Of a stretch of 64,000 nt of DNA, positions 53,428-63,007 are shown piece after piece (position 1 is the first letter of the stretch; the number at the start of each line of letters is the position of its first letter). The position numbers were made by a program, and so were the translations under genes. Source of the DNA: Segetibacter aerophilus (GTDB lineage: Bacteria > Bacteroidota > Bacteroidia > Chitinophagales > Chitinophagaceae); the NCBI RefSeq assembly GCF_007991655.1, contig NZ_BJYT01000002.1, positions 480,690 through 544,689 of the forward strand. Direction: 5' to 3'. The notes beneath the pieces were generated by a model. That model was given only the letters and a program-made list of their open reading frames with translations. It ran no database searches and was not told the origin of the DNA.

Positions 53428-54443
53428 TTCATTGTCACAGCCGCAATGGTATCTTTTATCGGCAGGGGTGAAGTTAAATATTCCTTTTTGCCTTTGCCGC
53501 CAAAAATAGAAATGCTAACATACCTTTTAGGATTGACACGAATATCATCCATCAATATATTAAGGCTCCTGGTAGTGTTGGCGAGGTTATCATAGAGTTG
53601 ATTGTCGTTTAACAATCTACCCATAGAACCTTCTTTGCTATCTATTTTTTCTACCGCAGTATTCAATCTTTCTATAGTACCTCTTAGTTGACCAATAGTG
53701 CCGTCAATGTCTACGTTAGATAAGTTCTTGGTAGACTTTTCGAGATTAGCCATAGTTGCATTTATCTTTTCGTTATTGCCTGCAAGATTAGAAGTAAAGG
53801 TGTTCAAGTTACCCATTGATTTGCCTAACGCCCCGGTTTGCTGGTTCATCATTGACTGTAATGCCAGGGAGGAAATAGCAAGACTAGCGGTAACGCGATT
53901 TATATTACTAGCGACGTCGCGCATGTTGTTTTTTGTCATTGGGTCAAAGATGCCGTTCACGTTTCTAAGAACAGAGTCTAATGTTTGTAAGGTGAGTCTC
54001 ACTTGGTCAACGACAGGAGTAAGCTTTGCTGTAACAGTGCCTATCATACCAGGATTATCGAGTGTAGGTATAGTGTCGTGATTTTTTAAGTAAACTCTGC
54101 TATCACCGCGGCTTATATCCATACTTGCCGAACCGAGAGGATTATCTTTTATAGAGGCTATTGAGTTAACCGGGATGTTAACGTCTTTAGCTAATTTAAT
54201 AGATATAATAATGGTGTCGATATTCTTGTTTGCTTCCTCCAACTCGTATACGCTGCCTATTTGCAAACCATTAATATAAACAGGGTTTGAAATCATTATC
54301 CCTTTGGTCTGCTTTACTTTAGCATAGATGAAATTGCCGGTTTTGAAGAGACTTTTTCCCTTAAGAAAATTAAACCCTAGTATTAAAAGTGTAATAGCCA
54401 ACGCCGTAAGTGCACCAACCTTCGTTTCATTATTAATCTTCAT
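53424..54443 (-). CDS. MlaD/MCE-domain lipid transport protein
   Basis: This 339-aa protein has an N-terminal TM anchor (about 8-27, KVGALTALAITLLILGFNFL) and one MCE domain (about 37-115) with KTGNFIYAKVKQTKGIMISN and VYINGLQIGSVYELEEA. A long helical C-terminal part (about 130-310) has heptad-like NLEKSTKNLSNVDIDGTIGQ. MCE proteins form hexameric rings carrying phospholipids between membranes. The MlaE and MlaF partners are not in the window. It overlaps the OstA-like gene and follows the amidase gene by 107 bp. Confidence 0.87.
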   Translation of the reverse strand: MKINNETKVGALTALAITLLILGFNFLKGKSLFKTGNFIYAKVKQTKGIMISNPVYINGLQIGSVYELEEANKNIDTIIISIKLAKDVNIPVNSIASIKDNPLGSASMDISRGDSRVYLKNHDTIPTLDNPGMIGTVTAKLTPVVDQVRLTLQTLDSVLRNVNGIFDPMTKNNMRDVASNINRVTASLAISSLALQSMMNQQTGALGKSMGNLNTFTSNLAGNNEKINATMANLEKSTKNLSNVDIDGTIGQLRGTIERLNTAVEKIDSKEGSMGRLLNDNQLYDNLANTTRSLNILMDDIRVNPKRYVSISIFGGKGKKEYLTSPLPIKDTIAAVTMK

Positions 54444-54550
54444 GGAGTATGCTTTAAATTAAACCGCTTTAGGGGTTAAAATGACTATAATTGCAAAAGT
54501 CATGCTAAGGCAAAAGTAGCGATTAAAAGCATGTTTGTAAATAGGTTAAA

Positions 54551-55465
54551 CTATTTCTTTACCTGTTGATTTTCAATAGAGTATTTGTAACGTTTAAGGG
54601 CTTGAACAATACAACGGACAATTTCATTCTGACCGTCATTGCTGTTTAGATACTCTTCTTCACCCGGATTACTAATAAAGCCCGTTTCAACCAGGATGCT
54701 GGGCATGGCAACAGCCTGCAGTACCCAAATTCCGACCTGTCTTTGCTGTGCCTGGCGACTTATTCTACCAACTTTTTTAAATTCTTCCTCAACAGTTAAA
54801 GCAAGGTTAGCGCTTCGGTTGAAGTACTGTTGAGTTTTTAAAGAATATAAAATCATCCGGTCAGGAGAATTTGTATCGAAGTCTTTTACAAAATTTGCAG
54901 TAGCGCTGTCGAGATATAGTGATTCGTTCTCACGCATTGCTTTTTCTTTCAAAGCATTTTTGTTCGCTCCCCAAATGTATGTCTCGGTTCCTTTAGCTGG
55001 GTTCGGTGTTGTATAGTTTCGGTACTGAGGAATTTTACGTGTATGTTTTTTCTTCCTTTTTCCTTTACCTGTATAATAGGTTTCGGTTTTATAACCGGCA
55101 AGTTCAGTATGCTTTATAGGCGGAGCACTATTGCAATGGATACTGATAAATAAATCTCCTTTGTTGAAGTTGGCAATATTTGCTTTTGTGGGAGGAGACT
55201 GGTAAATGTCTGAAGTACGCGTGAGAACCACATCTAACTCCGGCATTTGAGATTGAATAAGTTTGCCCAATTTGAGCGCTACCCCAAGCGAGATATCTTT
55301 CTCTTTAGAATACTTACCTCCAGCACCTACGTCGTGGCCACCGTGGCCCGCGTCGATAATTATTTTTTTTAATTTGGCTTTTTGAACTGGTTTAAAGCCT
55401 GACAAGAAAGTTGATTGAAGACACAATAAAAACAGGCCGACACTCAATATCGATTTACTCTTCAT
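54551..55465 (-). CDS. N-acetylmuramoyl-L-alanine amidase (Amidase_3), copy 1
   Basis: This 304-aa exported zinc amidase hydrolyses the bond between MurNAc and L-Ala of peptidoglycan. A signal peptide (about 1-23) is followed by the Amidase_3 domain. First zinc His is in IIDAGHGGHDVGAGG, then SKEKDISLGVALKLG (Glu), GDLFISIHCNSAPP (His) and catalytic Glu in SILVETGFISNPGEEEYLN. An inserted loop (about 120-185) is highly basic (GKGKRKKKHTRKIPQ) and ends in GTETYIWG. A paralogous copy lies just upstream. No autoinhibitory or LysM domain is seen. Confidence 0.92.
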   Translation of the reverse strand: MKSKSILSVGLFLLCLQSTFLSGFKPVQKAKLKKIIIDAGHGGHDVGAGGKYSKEKDISLGVALKLGKLIQSQMPELDVVLTRTSDIYQSPPTKANIANFNKGDLFISIHCNSAPPIKHTELAGYKTETYYTGKGKRKKKHTRKIPQYRNYTTPNPAKGTETYIWGANKNALKEKAMRENESLYLDSATANFVKDFDTNSPDRMILYSLKTQQYFNRSANLALTVEEEFKKVGRISRQAQQRQVGIWVLQAVAMPSILVETGFISNPGEEEYLNSNDGQNEIVRCIVQALKRYKYSIENQQVKK

Positions 55466-55720
55466 AATAATACTTTCACTGTTTCTTAAATACTTTGAAG
55501 GAAGCAGCCAGTAGTTACAAAAATAACAGGTCTTGTTCTTATTAAACTTCTTTATGATACAGCGTGAAGAAGTTGTGGGATGGTAGAAGTATTTATTAAC
55601 ATCTTAGAAGAAAATATGTTGGTTTATGAAAACCCATTCGTTTTCATTCAAACTAAAGCAAGGTCTCCACAGAATTAAAATTGTCGGACGAGCGTGGACG
55701 AGATTATAACTGCAAGAATA

Positions 55721-56707
55721 TTAAGGCTTGGTAATATTGACATTTGGAGGATCGGGAATTACACCTGAACCTGTTTCAAGCAATTGCTTGTATCTAAGTA
55801 CTGCTCTCATGATAGCATAGCTAATCTCATTCTGTCCTTTCTCGCTATTCATGTAATCTTCTTCTTCGAAGTTGCATATAAAGCCTGTCTCTACTAATAT
55901 GCTCGGCATGTTAGTCGCTTGCAAAACCCAAATGCCTTCATTGTTTCTTTGCTTTACACCATAGCTATTACGGCCCTCTTTCTTAAATTCTTCCTCAACA
56001 AATGTGGCAATGGCAAGGCTTTGATCGAAGTACTTTTTTGTTCTTAAAGACGCAAGGATTTTTGCATCCGGAGATTCAGCGAACATTCCGGATGAGTCTT
56101 TTTCACCAAATTGATCCTCACCATCTCTTGATCCAACCGCATTTTGTTTTTGGTCATATTTGTTCACAGCCCATATATACGTTTCGGTGCCGGATCTATC
56201 GCAAGAGAGTTTATAAGATTTGTAGATGGGGACTGTACGGGTTTTTTCTACCCTTCTTTTTTTGCGGCCTTTGCCAACAGTTACTGTATAAGTCTCTTCT
56301 CTGTATCCTTCTATTTTTCGTTGATATCTTGGCTCTAAATCGTTTACATGAATTGAGATAAAAAGGTCGCCGTGATTTTCATTAGCAAAGTTCGCTCTCC
56401 ATCTATTCGCGACATTCTTGTCTTTTAAGCCACCAGGAAGATTTTCATCAGTGCGTGTGAGAAGAATATTACAATCGGGTAAAACTTCTTTAAGCCTTTC
56501 GCTAAGTTTCAACGCCATTGCAAGAGTTAATTGTGATTCGTAGCTGTACTTACCTTCCGCGTTACTATTTGGAAGTCCATGACCAGCATCAATAACTATT
56601 GTTTTGAGTGTTTGTTTTTTATTTGGTTTAACCGGGTCTGTTGCAAAAGAGAATAAAACTGGGAGAATAGAAAAACAGAGAATAACTATGAAAAATCTTT
56701 TAATCAT
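55721..56707 (-). CDS. N-acetylmuramoyl-L-alanine amidase (Amidase_3), copy 2
   Basis: This 328-aa exported paralogue of the neighbouring amidase has a signal peptide (about 1-22). The core shows VIDAGHGLPNSNAEGKYS, GDLFISIHVNDLEP and SILVETGFICNFEEEDYMN with zinc ligands and catalytic Glu intact. The same lineage-type insertion is present, again basic (GKGRKKRRVEKTRTVPIYKS) and ending GTETYIWAVN. It differs from copy 1 by a longer acidic segment after the insert (SRDGEDQFGEKDSSGMF) and a Pro-rich tail. It is divergent from lptD (91 bp between the starts). Confidence 0.92.
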   Translation of the reverse strand: MIKRFFIVILCFSILPVLFSFATDPVKPNKKQTLKTIVIDAGHGLPNSNAEGKYSYESQLTLAMALKLSERLKEVLPDCNILLTRTDENLPGGLKDKNVANRWRANFANENHGDLFISIHVNDLEPRYQRKIEGYREETYTVTVGKGRKKRRVEKTRTVPIYKSYKLSCDRSGTETYIWAVNKYDQKQNAVGSRDGEDQFGEKDSSGMFAESPDAKILASLRTKKYFDQSLAIATFVEEEFKKEGRNSYGVKQRNNEGIWVLQATNMPSILVETGFICNFEEEDYMNSEKGQNEISYAIMRAVLRYKQLLETGSGVIPDPPNVNITKP

Positions 56708-56779
56708 ACTTAAGGGTCCTTTGAATTTTTGTCATTTTCAATTGGGTTAATCTTCACACATCCTTAATGCTTTAACCAT

Positions 56780-56787
56780 TAAATTTG
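56780..56787 (+). promoter_or_regulatory. Putative -7 element of lptD
   Basis: TAAATTTG matches TAnnTTTG and ends 11 bp before the lptD ATG. No TTG is found at the normal -33 distance. Confidence 0.4.
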
Positions 56788-56798
56788 CCGCACTACTT

Positions 56799-59555
56799 AT
56801 GAGCAATCGATGTAAAGTTAGAGCAAAAAAAAAATTAGCATTTGGGCTAATTGCTATTGTTTTCATAATAACGCTCAAAGTAAATGCAAAACAAAAACAA
56901 AGTAATCTTCAATTTTTTTCTTATTCTACAATCGTCGACTCACCTCCTCCAATTAAACGTCCTAAGAAAGTAGATAGTATATTAAAAGCAAATACTTCTA
57001 TAAAAGATACATTAGCTGTTAATGATACCACTAGAAAAGATAGCGTTGTAAAGACTATAGACACACTTAATGTCAAGCTTTCAAAGGACTCTCTTGATGC
57101 ACCGGTAACTTATTCTGCTGAAGATAGTGGTGTCTTAATCATTCCAACTAAGGAATTCATTTTGTATGGAAAGGCAAATGCAAAGTACACAGACGTGGAA
57201 GTATCTGCATCCACTATAAATCTTAACCAGGAAAAGCAATTGCTTACAGCATTTGGGTCAACAGATACAACAGGCAATCCTTTAAATAAGCCAAAGCTTG
57301 TGCAGGGCGACATGACGAGTGTCAGTGATACAATCTGGTATAATACCCGTTCTCAAAAAGGGTTAACAAAAGGCACAAACCTTCAGCAGGGTGAAATGTA
57401 TGTGTATGCTCAAACGGTAAAGAAGATTAATAACAATACTATATACGCATGGCGCGGACGCTTTACTACGTGTAACCTTGATACACCTCACTTCGCTTTT
57501 CGTACGCGCAAGATGAAGATGATTACAAACAAGATTGCAGTGTCGGGGCCGGCCTCTCCGGAGTTTGAAGGCGTACCTGTTCCGATTGGAATTCCCTTTG
57601 GGATCTATCCCTTAAATCGCGGACGGCATTCGGGTCTGCTTCCACCTCAGTTTGCATCAAATGAGCAGTACGGTTTGGGGCTTGAAGGTTTAGGATTTTA
57701 CAAAGTGTTAAGCGATAATTTCGATGCGACCGTTAGGGGTAATATTTATAGTTATGGAGGCTGGAATGCAAACCTGTCCTCGAGATATATAAAACGATAT
57801 AAATACACCGGTAATCTAAACATTGCCATACAAAATACTAAGATCTTAAATAGCGGCGGCTATAGTAAAGAGGAGTTTACAAAGAGCAAAAGTTTTATGA
57901 TTAACTGGAGCCATTCCCGCGATACAAAAGCAAGCCCGGGCTCAAGCTTTTCTGCAAACGTAAATGCAGGAAGTACAAAGTTTAATAGGTACGTTTCTAA
58001 CAACTCCTTACAAAACTTTCAAAATAGCTTAAGCTCATCTATTGCATACAGCCGCGATTGGAGTGGGAAATACAACCTTACAGTTAGTGCCAACCACAGC
58101 CAAAACAATAATCTTCGTTTAGTTAATCTTACGCTTCCAACAGCAAGTTTTAACGTGTTGACTATCTACCCGTTTCAGAAAAGAGAATCAGTTGGAACAC
58201 CAAAATGGTATGAAAAATTGGGCGTTGGGTATACGGGTAATTTTCAAAACCAGGTTTCTTTTTATGACTCAGCTTTCAGTCTACGGCGCATGATAGATAC
58301 TGCTCAGTATGGAGCGACACATTCAGTTCCTATCACACTTTCATTGCCGCAGATGGGACCGATACAATTATCACCCAGTATTTCTTACCAGGAAAACTGG
58401 TATGGACAGAAAGTTGTTCAGCACTGGGATAGTGCAAGGAATAAAGTTGATACCAGTATTTCAAGGGGTATTTATACAGCAAGACAAATGCAGATGTCTC
58501 TCTCGGCTAGCACCAGGGTTTTCGGAACTTACCAATTTAGCAAGACGAGTAAAGTTCAGGCAATAAGGCATGAGATCAGGCCTACGTTGAGTTTGAATTA
58601 TCGCCCTGATATGCAGAAGCAATATTATTATGATTTGCAAGTTGACTCGGCAAAACATTTTCAACGTGTCTCTCAATTTGCCGGTGGCATTATCTCTCCT
58701 TTTGGTGAAGGTAGATCTGGTAGCATTGGTTTTGGTATAGATAATACGCTTGAAATGAAGGTGCTAAATCGTAAAAGGGAGAAAGACGACAAGGATACAA
58801 ATGATGAAGACTCCGCTGCTGGTACAAAAAAGATAAGGCTTTTAGATGGATTCGGTTTTAATGGCTCTTATAATCTTATTCCATCTTTAAACGATAGTTT
58901 TCCTTTATCTAACATTAGCATTTATGCCAGAAGTACTCTATTTGAAAAAATAAATATTACTGCAAATGCTAACCTTGACCCCTACCAGGTGGATGAATTT
59001 GGGTTCCGTCGCGCAAGACTAATGCTGGCAGATAATAAGCTCCATCCGGGAAGAATTACCAATGCGAGTATTGCAGTTTCTACATCGTTTCAAAGTAAAA
59101 GTAAAGATGGTAAGACTGATAAGGAACGGATACCCAATGACGACTTCATGACGCCAGACGAACAACAACGTCAGTTGGAGTATGTAAGAAGTAATCCTGC
59201 TGAATATACAGACTTCAATATACCATGGAGCTTGCAGCTTTCATACTCGCTTAGTTATACAAAGCAATTGGGTAGCAATTACAGGCAAGAATCAAGAGTG
59301 TACTCAAATTTGAGTGTGAATGGGGACTTTAGTTTAACTCCCCGCTGGAAGATTGGTGGCAATACTTATTACGATTTTACAACCAGCAAAATTCAAACGC
59401 TAAGCATGTTTATCAGCCGTGAAATGCATTGCTGGCAAATGTCAATTAATCTTACCCCGGTTGGTTTATACCGTTCGTTTAACATCACTATTAATCCTAA
59501 GTCGGGTATTCTTCGTGATCTTAAAATTAACAGGTCGAGATTTTTCTACCAGTAA
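56799..59555 (+). CDS. lptD: LPS assembly outer-membrane protein LptD
   Basis: This 918-aa outer-membrane beta-barrel has a signal-like segment (about 10-31). After a Ser/Asp/Lys-rich linker an OstA-like periplasmic domain spans about 100-240: IIPTKEFILYGKANAKYTDV, DMTSVSDTIWYNTRSQKGLT and GRFTTCNLDTPHFAFRTRKM. The C-terminal barrel (about 260-918) ends in an aromatic residue-containing strand RSRFFYQ. Two blocks, PVPIGIPFGIYPLNRGRHSG and LLPPQFASNEQYGLGLEGLG, are the LptD luminal signature. It would insert LPS at the surface together with LptE (34.2 kb). Confidence 0.85.
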   Translation: MSNRCKVRAKKKLAFGLIAIVFIITLKVNAKQKQSNLQFFSYSTIVDSPPPIKRPKKVDSILKANTSIKDTLAVNDTTRKDSVVKTIDTLNVKLSKDSLDAPVTYSAEDSGVLIIPTKEFILYGKANAKYTDVEVSASTINLNQEKQLLTAFGSTDTTGNPLNKPKLVQGDMTSVSDTIWYNTRSQKGLTKGTNLQQGEMYVYAQTVKKINNNTIYAWRGRFTTCNLDTPHFAFRTRKMKMITNKIAVSGPASPEFEGVPVPIGIPFGIYPLNRGRHSGLLPPQFASNEQYGLGLEGLGFYKVLSDNFDATVRGNIYSYGGWNANLSSRYIKRYKYTGNLNIAIQNTKILNSGGYSKEEFTKSKSFMINWSHSRDTKASPGSSFSANVNAGSTKFNRYVSNNSLQNFQNSLSSSIAYSRDWSGKYNLTVSANHSQNNNLRLVNLTLPTASFNVLTIYPFQKRESVGTPKWYEKLGVGYTGNFQNQVSFYDSAFSLRRMIDTAQYGATHSVPITLSLPQMGPIQLSPSISYQENWYGQKVVQHWDSARNKVDTSISRGIYTARQMQMSLSASTRVFGTYQFSKTSKVQAIRHEIRPTLSLNYRPDMQKQYYYDLQVDSAKHFQRVSQFAGGIISPFGEGRSGSIGFGIDNTLEMKVLNRKREKDDKDTNDEDSAAGTKKIRLLDGFGFNGSYNLIPSLNDSFPLSNISIYARSTLFEKINITANANLDPYQVDEFGFRRARLMLADNKLHPGRITNASIAVSTSFQSKSKDGKTDKERIPNDDFMTPDEQQRQLEYVRSNPAEYTDFNIPWSLQLSYSLSYTKQLGSNYRQESRVYSNLSVNGDFSLTPRWKIGGNTYYDFTTSKIQTLSMFISREMHCWQMSINLTPVGLYRSFNITINPKSGILRDLKINRSRFFYQ

Positions 59556-59569
59556 AGGTCCCTGCTCCT

Positions 59570-60307
59570 TTATGCATTCTTTTCGAGATAATAATCCCAC
59601 ATCATTTTAAACACCTTTTCGCGTAATTCCTTGCTGGTAATATTCTCTGAACTTACTGCAGGTAAAAAGTGCATTTGAAGCTGGTGAGGGCGCATGTAAA
59701 ATTTTTTTTCGGGTGGAAGCACAGTGCGCGTATGAAAGATAAGTGTAGGTATGATTTCCTTTTGGGCAGCAATAGCAAGTTTGAAAGCTCCATCATGAAA
59801 AGACTTTAAAGGGTCAGACGTGCGGTTCCTTGTTCCTTCGGGATAAATAACCATGTGCAGTCCTTGCGCCAATACTTTCTTCATGTCTTCGAAACTTTTA
59901 CGCCGACTGGCATCACTATTTCTGTCGACCAACACTGTTCCTCTAATATAAACCCAACCAAAAACCGGTGCTTTTGTAAAAGACTTTTTACCAATTGTTT
60001 TATTGGCTCCAGGCACATAAGGAGTGGTTACCGGAACATCCATTAAAGAATTATGATTTGATACGACCACATAATTTTTTCCTTTCTTAAAATTTTCCTT
60101 ACCAACTACTTTCAAAGGTGAGCCGATCAACGCTAACCACACATTCATCCATACTTTAGTTACCTGGCGATATGCTTCGGTTCCCCTAGGTTCCTTTATT
60201 AGAAAAGTTATGAGTACAGGAATAATGATGATAAGTAACGTAACACTAAAAGTAAGTATGCCCCAGAAAGCCCAGATAGCCCCTAAAATATTTTTAATGA
60301 TTTTCAT
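59570..60307 (-). CDS. 1-acyl-sn-glycerol-3-phosphate acyltransferase (PlsC-like)
   Basis: This 245-aa inner-membrane enzyme acylates lysophosphatidic acid to phosphatidic acid. A long hydrophobic N-terminal segment (about 8-38) is followed by motif I VVVSNHNSLMDVPVT (NHx4D, near residue 85), with a block FGWVYIRGTVLVDRNSDASR next. Motif III, VIYPEGTRNRTSDPL, lies near 157. The ATG at 60307 (MKIIKNIL) is preferred; an in-frame ATG at 60325 is a possible alternative. It lies just downstream of ung and ends 14 bp from the convergent lptD stop. Confidence 0.9.
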   Translation of the reverse strand: MKIIKNILGAIWAFWGILTFSVTLLIIIIPVLITFLIKEPRGTEAYRQVTKVWMNVWLALIGSPLKVVGKENFKKGKNYVVVSNHNSLMDVPVTTPYVPGANKTIGKKSFTKAPVFGWVYIRGTVLVDRNSDASRRKSFEDMKKVLAQGLHMVIYPEGTRNRTSDPLKSFHDGAFKLAIAAQKEIIPTLIFHTRTVLPPEKKFYMRPHQLQMHFLPAVSSENITSKELREKVFKMMWDYYLEKNA

Positions 60308-60330
60308 TATATAACGATTAAACATTCAAA

Positions 60331-61005
60331 CTAATCGAGCATCCAGTCAATAGGATCAAGGCCTTGTTTAACGAGATAATTGTTTGTTTTACTGAAATGT
60401 TTACAACCAAAAAAGCCATTGTGTGCACTAAGTGGTGAAGGGTGGGCCGCCTTTAAAGCAAGATGTTTTGTTTCATCAATAAGTACTTGCTTGTCCTGTG
60501 CAAATTTTCCCCACAGTAAAAAAACCACTCCTTCTTTTTCTTGGGATATTTTGTTGATGACTGCATTGGTGAAATCCATCCACCCAATTTTTGCATGACT
60601 TGCAGCTTCATTAGCCCTAACGGTGAGCACTGCATTTAAAAGTAATACTCCTTGCGTCGCCCATTTAGTAAGGTTACCGGTTTTTGGAATAGGCATACCA
60701 ATGTCACTATGAAGTTCTTTGAAAATATTAATCAATGATGGGGGAGGGGCGACTCCATCAGGAACGGAAAAACTAAGGCCGTGAGCCTGGCCGTAGCCAT
60801 GATAGGGATCCTGTCCCAGTAAAACTACTTTTACAGAACCGAAAGGAGTTGTGTTAAAAGCATTGAAAATAAGAGACCCGGGCGGGTATATTATTTTTCC
60901 CTGTGCCTTTTCAGTCTTTATATAGGTAACGGCTTGTTGAAAATATGGCTTTGAAAACTCATCGATTAAAACATCCTTCCAGCCTCCTTCTATTTTCACA
61001 TCCAT
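60331..61005 (-). CDS. ung: Uracil-DNA glycosylase (family 1)
   Basis: This 224-aa repair enzyme removes uracil from DNA. The active-site block VVLLGQDPYHGYGQAHGLSF near residue 63 carries the catalytic Asp. The base-recognition strand is GVLLLNAVLTVRANEAASH, and the DNA-intercalation loop AAHPSPLSAHNGFFGCKHFS near 190 holds the conserved His and Leu region. Length and all motifs are standard. The acyltransferase gene follows after a few base pairs. Confidence 0.96.
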   Translation of the reverse strand: MDVKIEGGWKDVLIDEFSKPYFQQAVTYIKTEKAQGKIIYPPGSLIFNAFNTTPFGSVKVVLLGQDPYHGYGQAHGLSFSVPDGVAPPPSLINIFKELHSDIGMPIPKTGNLTKWATQGVLLLNAVLTVRANEAASHAKIGWMDFTNAVINKISQEKEGVVFLLWGKFAQDKQVLIDETKHLALKAAHPSPLSAHNGFFGCKHFSKTNNYLVKQGLDPIDWMLD

Positions 61006-61021
61006 TTTACTGAATTTTCGT

Positions 61022-61052
61022 TTGGCTGCAAACTAATAAAAAATTACTTTTG
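61022..61052 (+). promoter_or_regulatory. Promoter of tRNA-Arg
   Basis: TTG (61022-61024), a 20-bp spacer and TACTTTTG (61045-61052) match the Bacteroidota consensus exactly. The -7 element lies about 25 bp upstream of the mature tRNA. Confidence 0.8.
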
Positions 61053-61077
61053 CCACCGCTTAAATCGGTAGCGGTAT

Positions 61078-61154
<77 letters not shown>

Positions 61155-61195
61155 AAGTAAGGATTACGACTTTGTAATCCTTACTTCTCTTTATC
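61155..61195 (+). terminator. Terminator downstream of tRNA-Arg
   Basis: A 13-bp perfect stem (AAGTAAGGATTAC and GTAATCCTTACTT, 6-nt loop) directly follows the CCA end, then a C/T-rich tract CTCTTTATC. Confidence 0.85.
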
Positions 61196-61285
61196 TAAGC
61201 TTACATCCGCCACTTGATTTTCAATTACTTATAACAAAAGCTCTTAGGCCCGTCTTCCTATCTTTATAAAGCATGACATATTCTT

Positions 61286-61308
61286 AATCGACTAAAAAAT
61301 CGACTAAA
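61286..61308 (+). repeat. Short direct repeat before the integrase gene
   Basis: AATCGACTAAA occurs twice with a period of 12 bp (61286-61296 and 61298-61308), directly before the ATG. It could be an arm-type integrase or regulator binding site. Confidence 0.5.
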
Positions 61309-61310
61309 TT

Positions 61311-62663
61311 ATGTTACTGCCATTAAAACTCATCTGCGACCCTAAAAAGATTCGTCGCGATGGTTCAACTCTAATTTATATTCAATATTGCTTCAGTGCA
61401 GAAAGACGAACTCTGCTAAATACCGAAATCAGTATACCTGCAACTTTTTGGAATAAGAAAAAGTTATGTATTTCGAAAGACCTGCCTGTAGTTCACGGTG
61501 ATGCAACGGGTTTGAATGAAGACTTAAAAAGAATGTATAGGATTGCCGAGGATATTATTTCCTATGCAATCAGAAACAAAATTGAAGACGTCGGCAATTT
61601 TGTGAAGAAAATTTTTCATCCCCATTTTAATACACATACTCTGGAGAGCTTAAAAGCAGCAATAATAGTTGAAAGCTTTAAGCAAAAAGAAATAAATAAA
61701 GATTTATTTTTTCAAATAGACGAATACATAGAATCTAAAAAAAGAAAGGTTTGCAAAGGAATGCTAGGTGTGTACGGGCAACTAAAAGGCCGACTAAGAG
61801 CGTTTGAAAGCTTTAGGAAGCGCCCTATAACTTTTGATTGTATGGATTATAATTTCTATGACGACTTCATTGAATTTCTGACCTTTCATTACGAGCATAA
61901 AAGGAGACAAGAAGTGCATTATGGATTAAAGGTTAATACAATAGGGCAAACTATTAAGCAATTTAGAATATTTATTAAGGACAGGGTCAGGCGAAAAATT
62001 ATTGCTCCAATTGATTTGACAGATTTTAAAATATCAGAAGAGGAAGCTGATGCTATTTACCTTTCACATGAAGAGATAGGTAAAATCTACAGAACCGATT
62101 TGTCCGCACATCCTTATTTAGCAGTGTATCGTGATCTGTTTGTGTTAGCCTGCCTGACCGGTCTAAGGTTTTCTGATTTGTCAATACTTACGCCTGACGA
62201 TTTGCGAAATGACCTCTTATATAAAAAGCAGGAGAAATCGGAGCACTGGGTTGTAATCCCTTTAAGGAAAGAAGCAAAGATTATTTTTTCCAAACAATTT
62301 AAAGAGAAGATTCCCAAACTTACTAATCCAGAATTTAACAGGCACATAAAAACAATTGGAAAACTTGCTGGCATAAATGAACGAATTAGATTTTCCTATA
62401 AAAAAGGCAATAAAAATATTGAAGTTGTTAAACCGAAGTATGAGTGGATCACATCTCATACTGCAAGAAGATCATTTTGCACAAATGAGTTTTTAGCAGG
62501 AACGCCAGTTAAGCTTGTTATGAAGATAAGCGGTCACAAAAAAGAAATACATTTTTATAAATACATAAGAATTACGCCTGAAGAAGCAGCTCAGAAAATA
62601 AAAGAATTATGGGAAGAAAGGGGAGGCATGGAAATGTTCAGAACTGAATTAAATGCAGTATAA
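61311..62663 (+). CDS. Tyrosine-family site-specific integrase
   Basis: This 450-aa recombinase has a Bacteroidota-type arm DNA-binding domain (about 1-85, RRDGSTLIYIQYCFSAERRT) and a SAM-like core-binding domain (about 140-240). The catalytic domain (about 255-450) has Arg286 in LTGLRFSDLSIL, His383 and Arg386 in HTARRSF, His409 in ISGHKKE and the nucleophile Tyr418 in FYKYIRI. All catalytic residues are intact, so the enzyme is probably active. Its place 157 bp downstream of tRNA-Arg points to integration in the tRNA 3' end. The ATG start is preceded by a 12-bp-period direct repeat. Confidence 0.92.
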   Translation: MLLPLKLICDPKKIRRDGSTLIYIQYCFSAERRTLLNTEISIPATFWNKKKLCISKDLPVVHGDATGLNEDLKRMYRIAEDIISYAIRNKIEDVGNFVKKIFHPHFNTHTLESLKAAIIVESFKQKEINKDLFFQIDEYIESKKRKVCKGMLGVYGQLKGRLRAFESFRKRPITFDCMDYNFYDDFIEFLTFHYEHKRRQEVHYGLKVNTIGQTIKQFRIFIKDRVRRKIIAPIDLTDFKISEEEADAIYLSHEEIGKIYRTDLSAHPYLAVYRDLFVLACLTGLRFSDLSILTPDDLRNDLLYKKQEKSEHWVVIPLRKEAKIIFSKQFKEKIPKLTNPEFNRHIKTIGKLAGINERIRFSYKKGNKNIEVVKPKYEWITSHTARRSFCTNEFLAGTPVKLVMKISGHKKEIHFYKYIRITPEEAAQKIKELWEERGGMEMFRTELNAV

Positions 62664-63007
62664 ATAACAATCCGAAGAGGTTTTTTTAGAAGACTAATAA
62701 AAAAAATGCTGACGCTATGATGATCAGTTAAGGTACCAAAATGATCAGCCCAAGCACAGGAATATTGTTGTGTAAAACTCCAAATAAAGTAGTTGTCAAG
62801 TACGCCTTGAAGAATGTAAACATTCCTTGCTGTTACCCAGTACCAGTTAACGGAAGTAATACCGGAAAATTTAAAAGGGGGAATTACCTTCGATAGAAGA
62901 TTTAGAAAGAGAGTTAACGGCTGAATAGGGAGTAGTTTACAAATTTGATGGCTCTACTTCTCCTAACTTATTACGGAAATTTTTACCTTTAAAAAAAAGG
63001 AAAAGTG
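62664..63007. other. 344-bp spacer in the putative element
   Basis: No supported gene was seen. A 50-codon frame from ATG 62741 has no recognisable features. TACCTTTA at about 62984-62991 could be a -7 element for the next gene, without a -33 match. Confidence 0.4.

Noticed and set aside
62741..62893. 50-codon frame between the integrase and the membrane protein
   Set aside because: No recognisable motif, no clear start signal, and AT-rich DNA gives such frames by chance.
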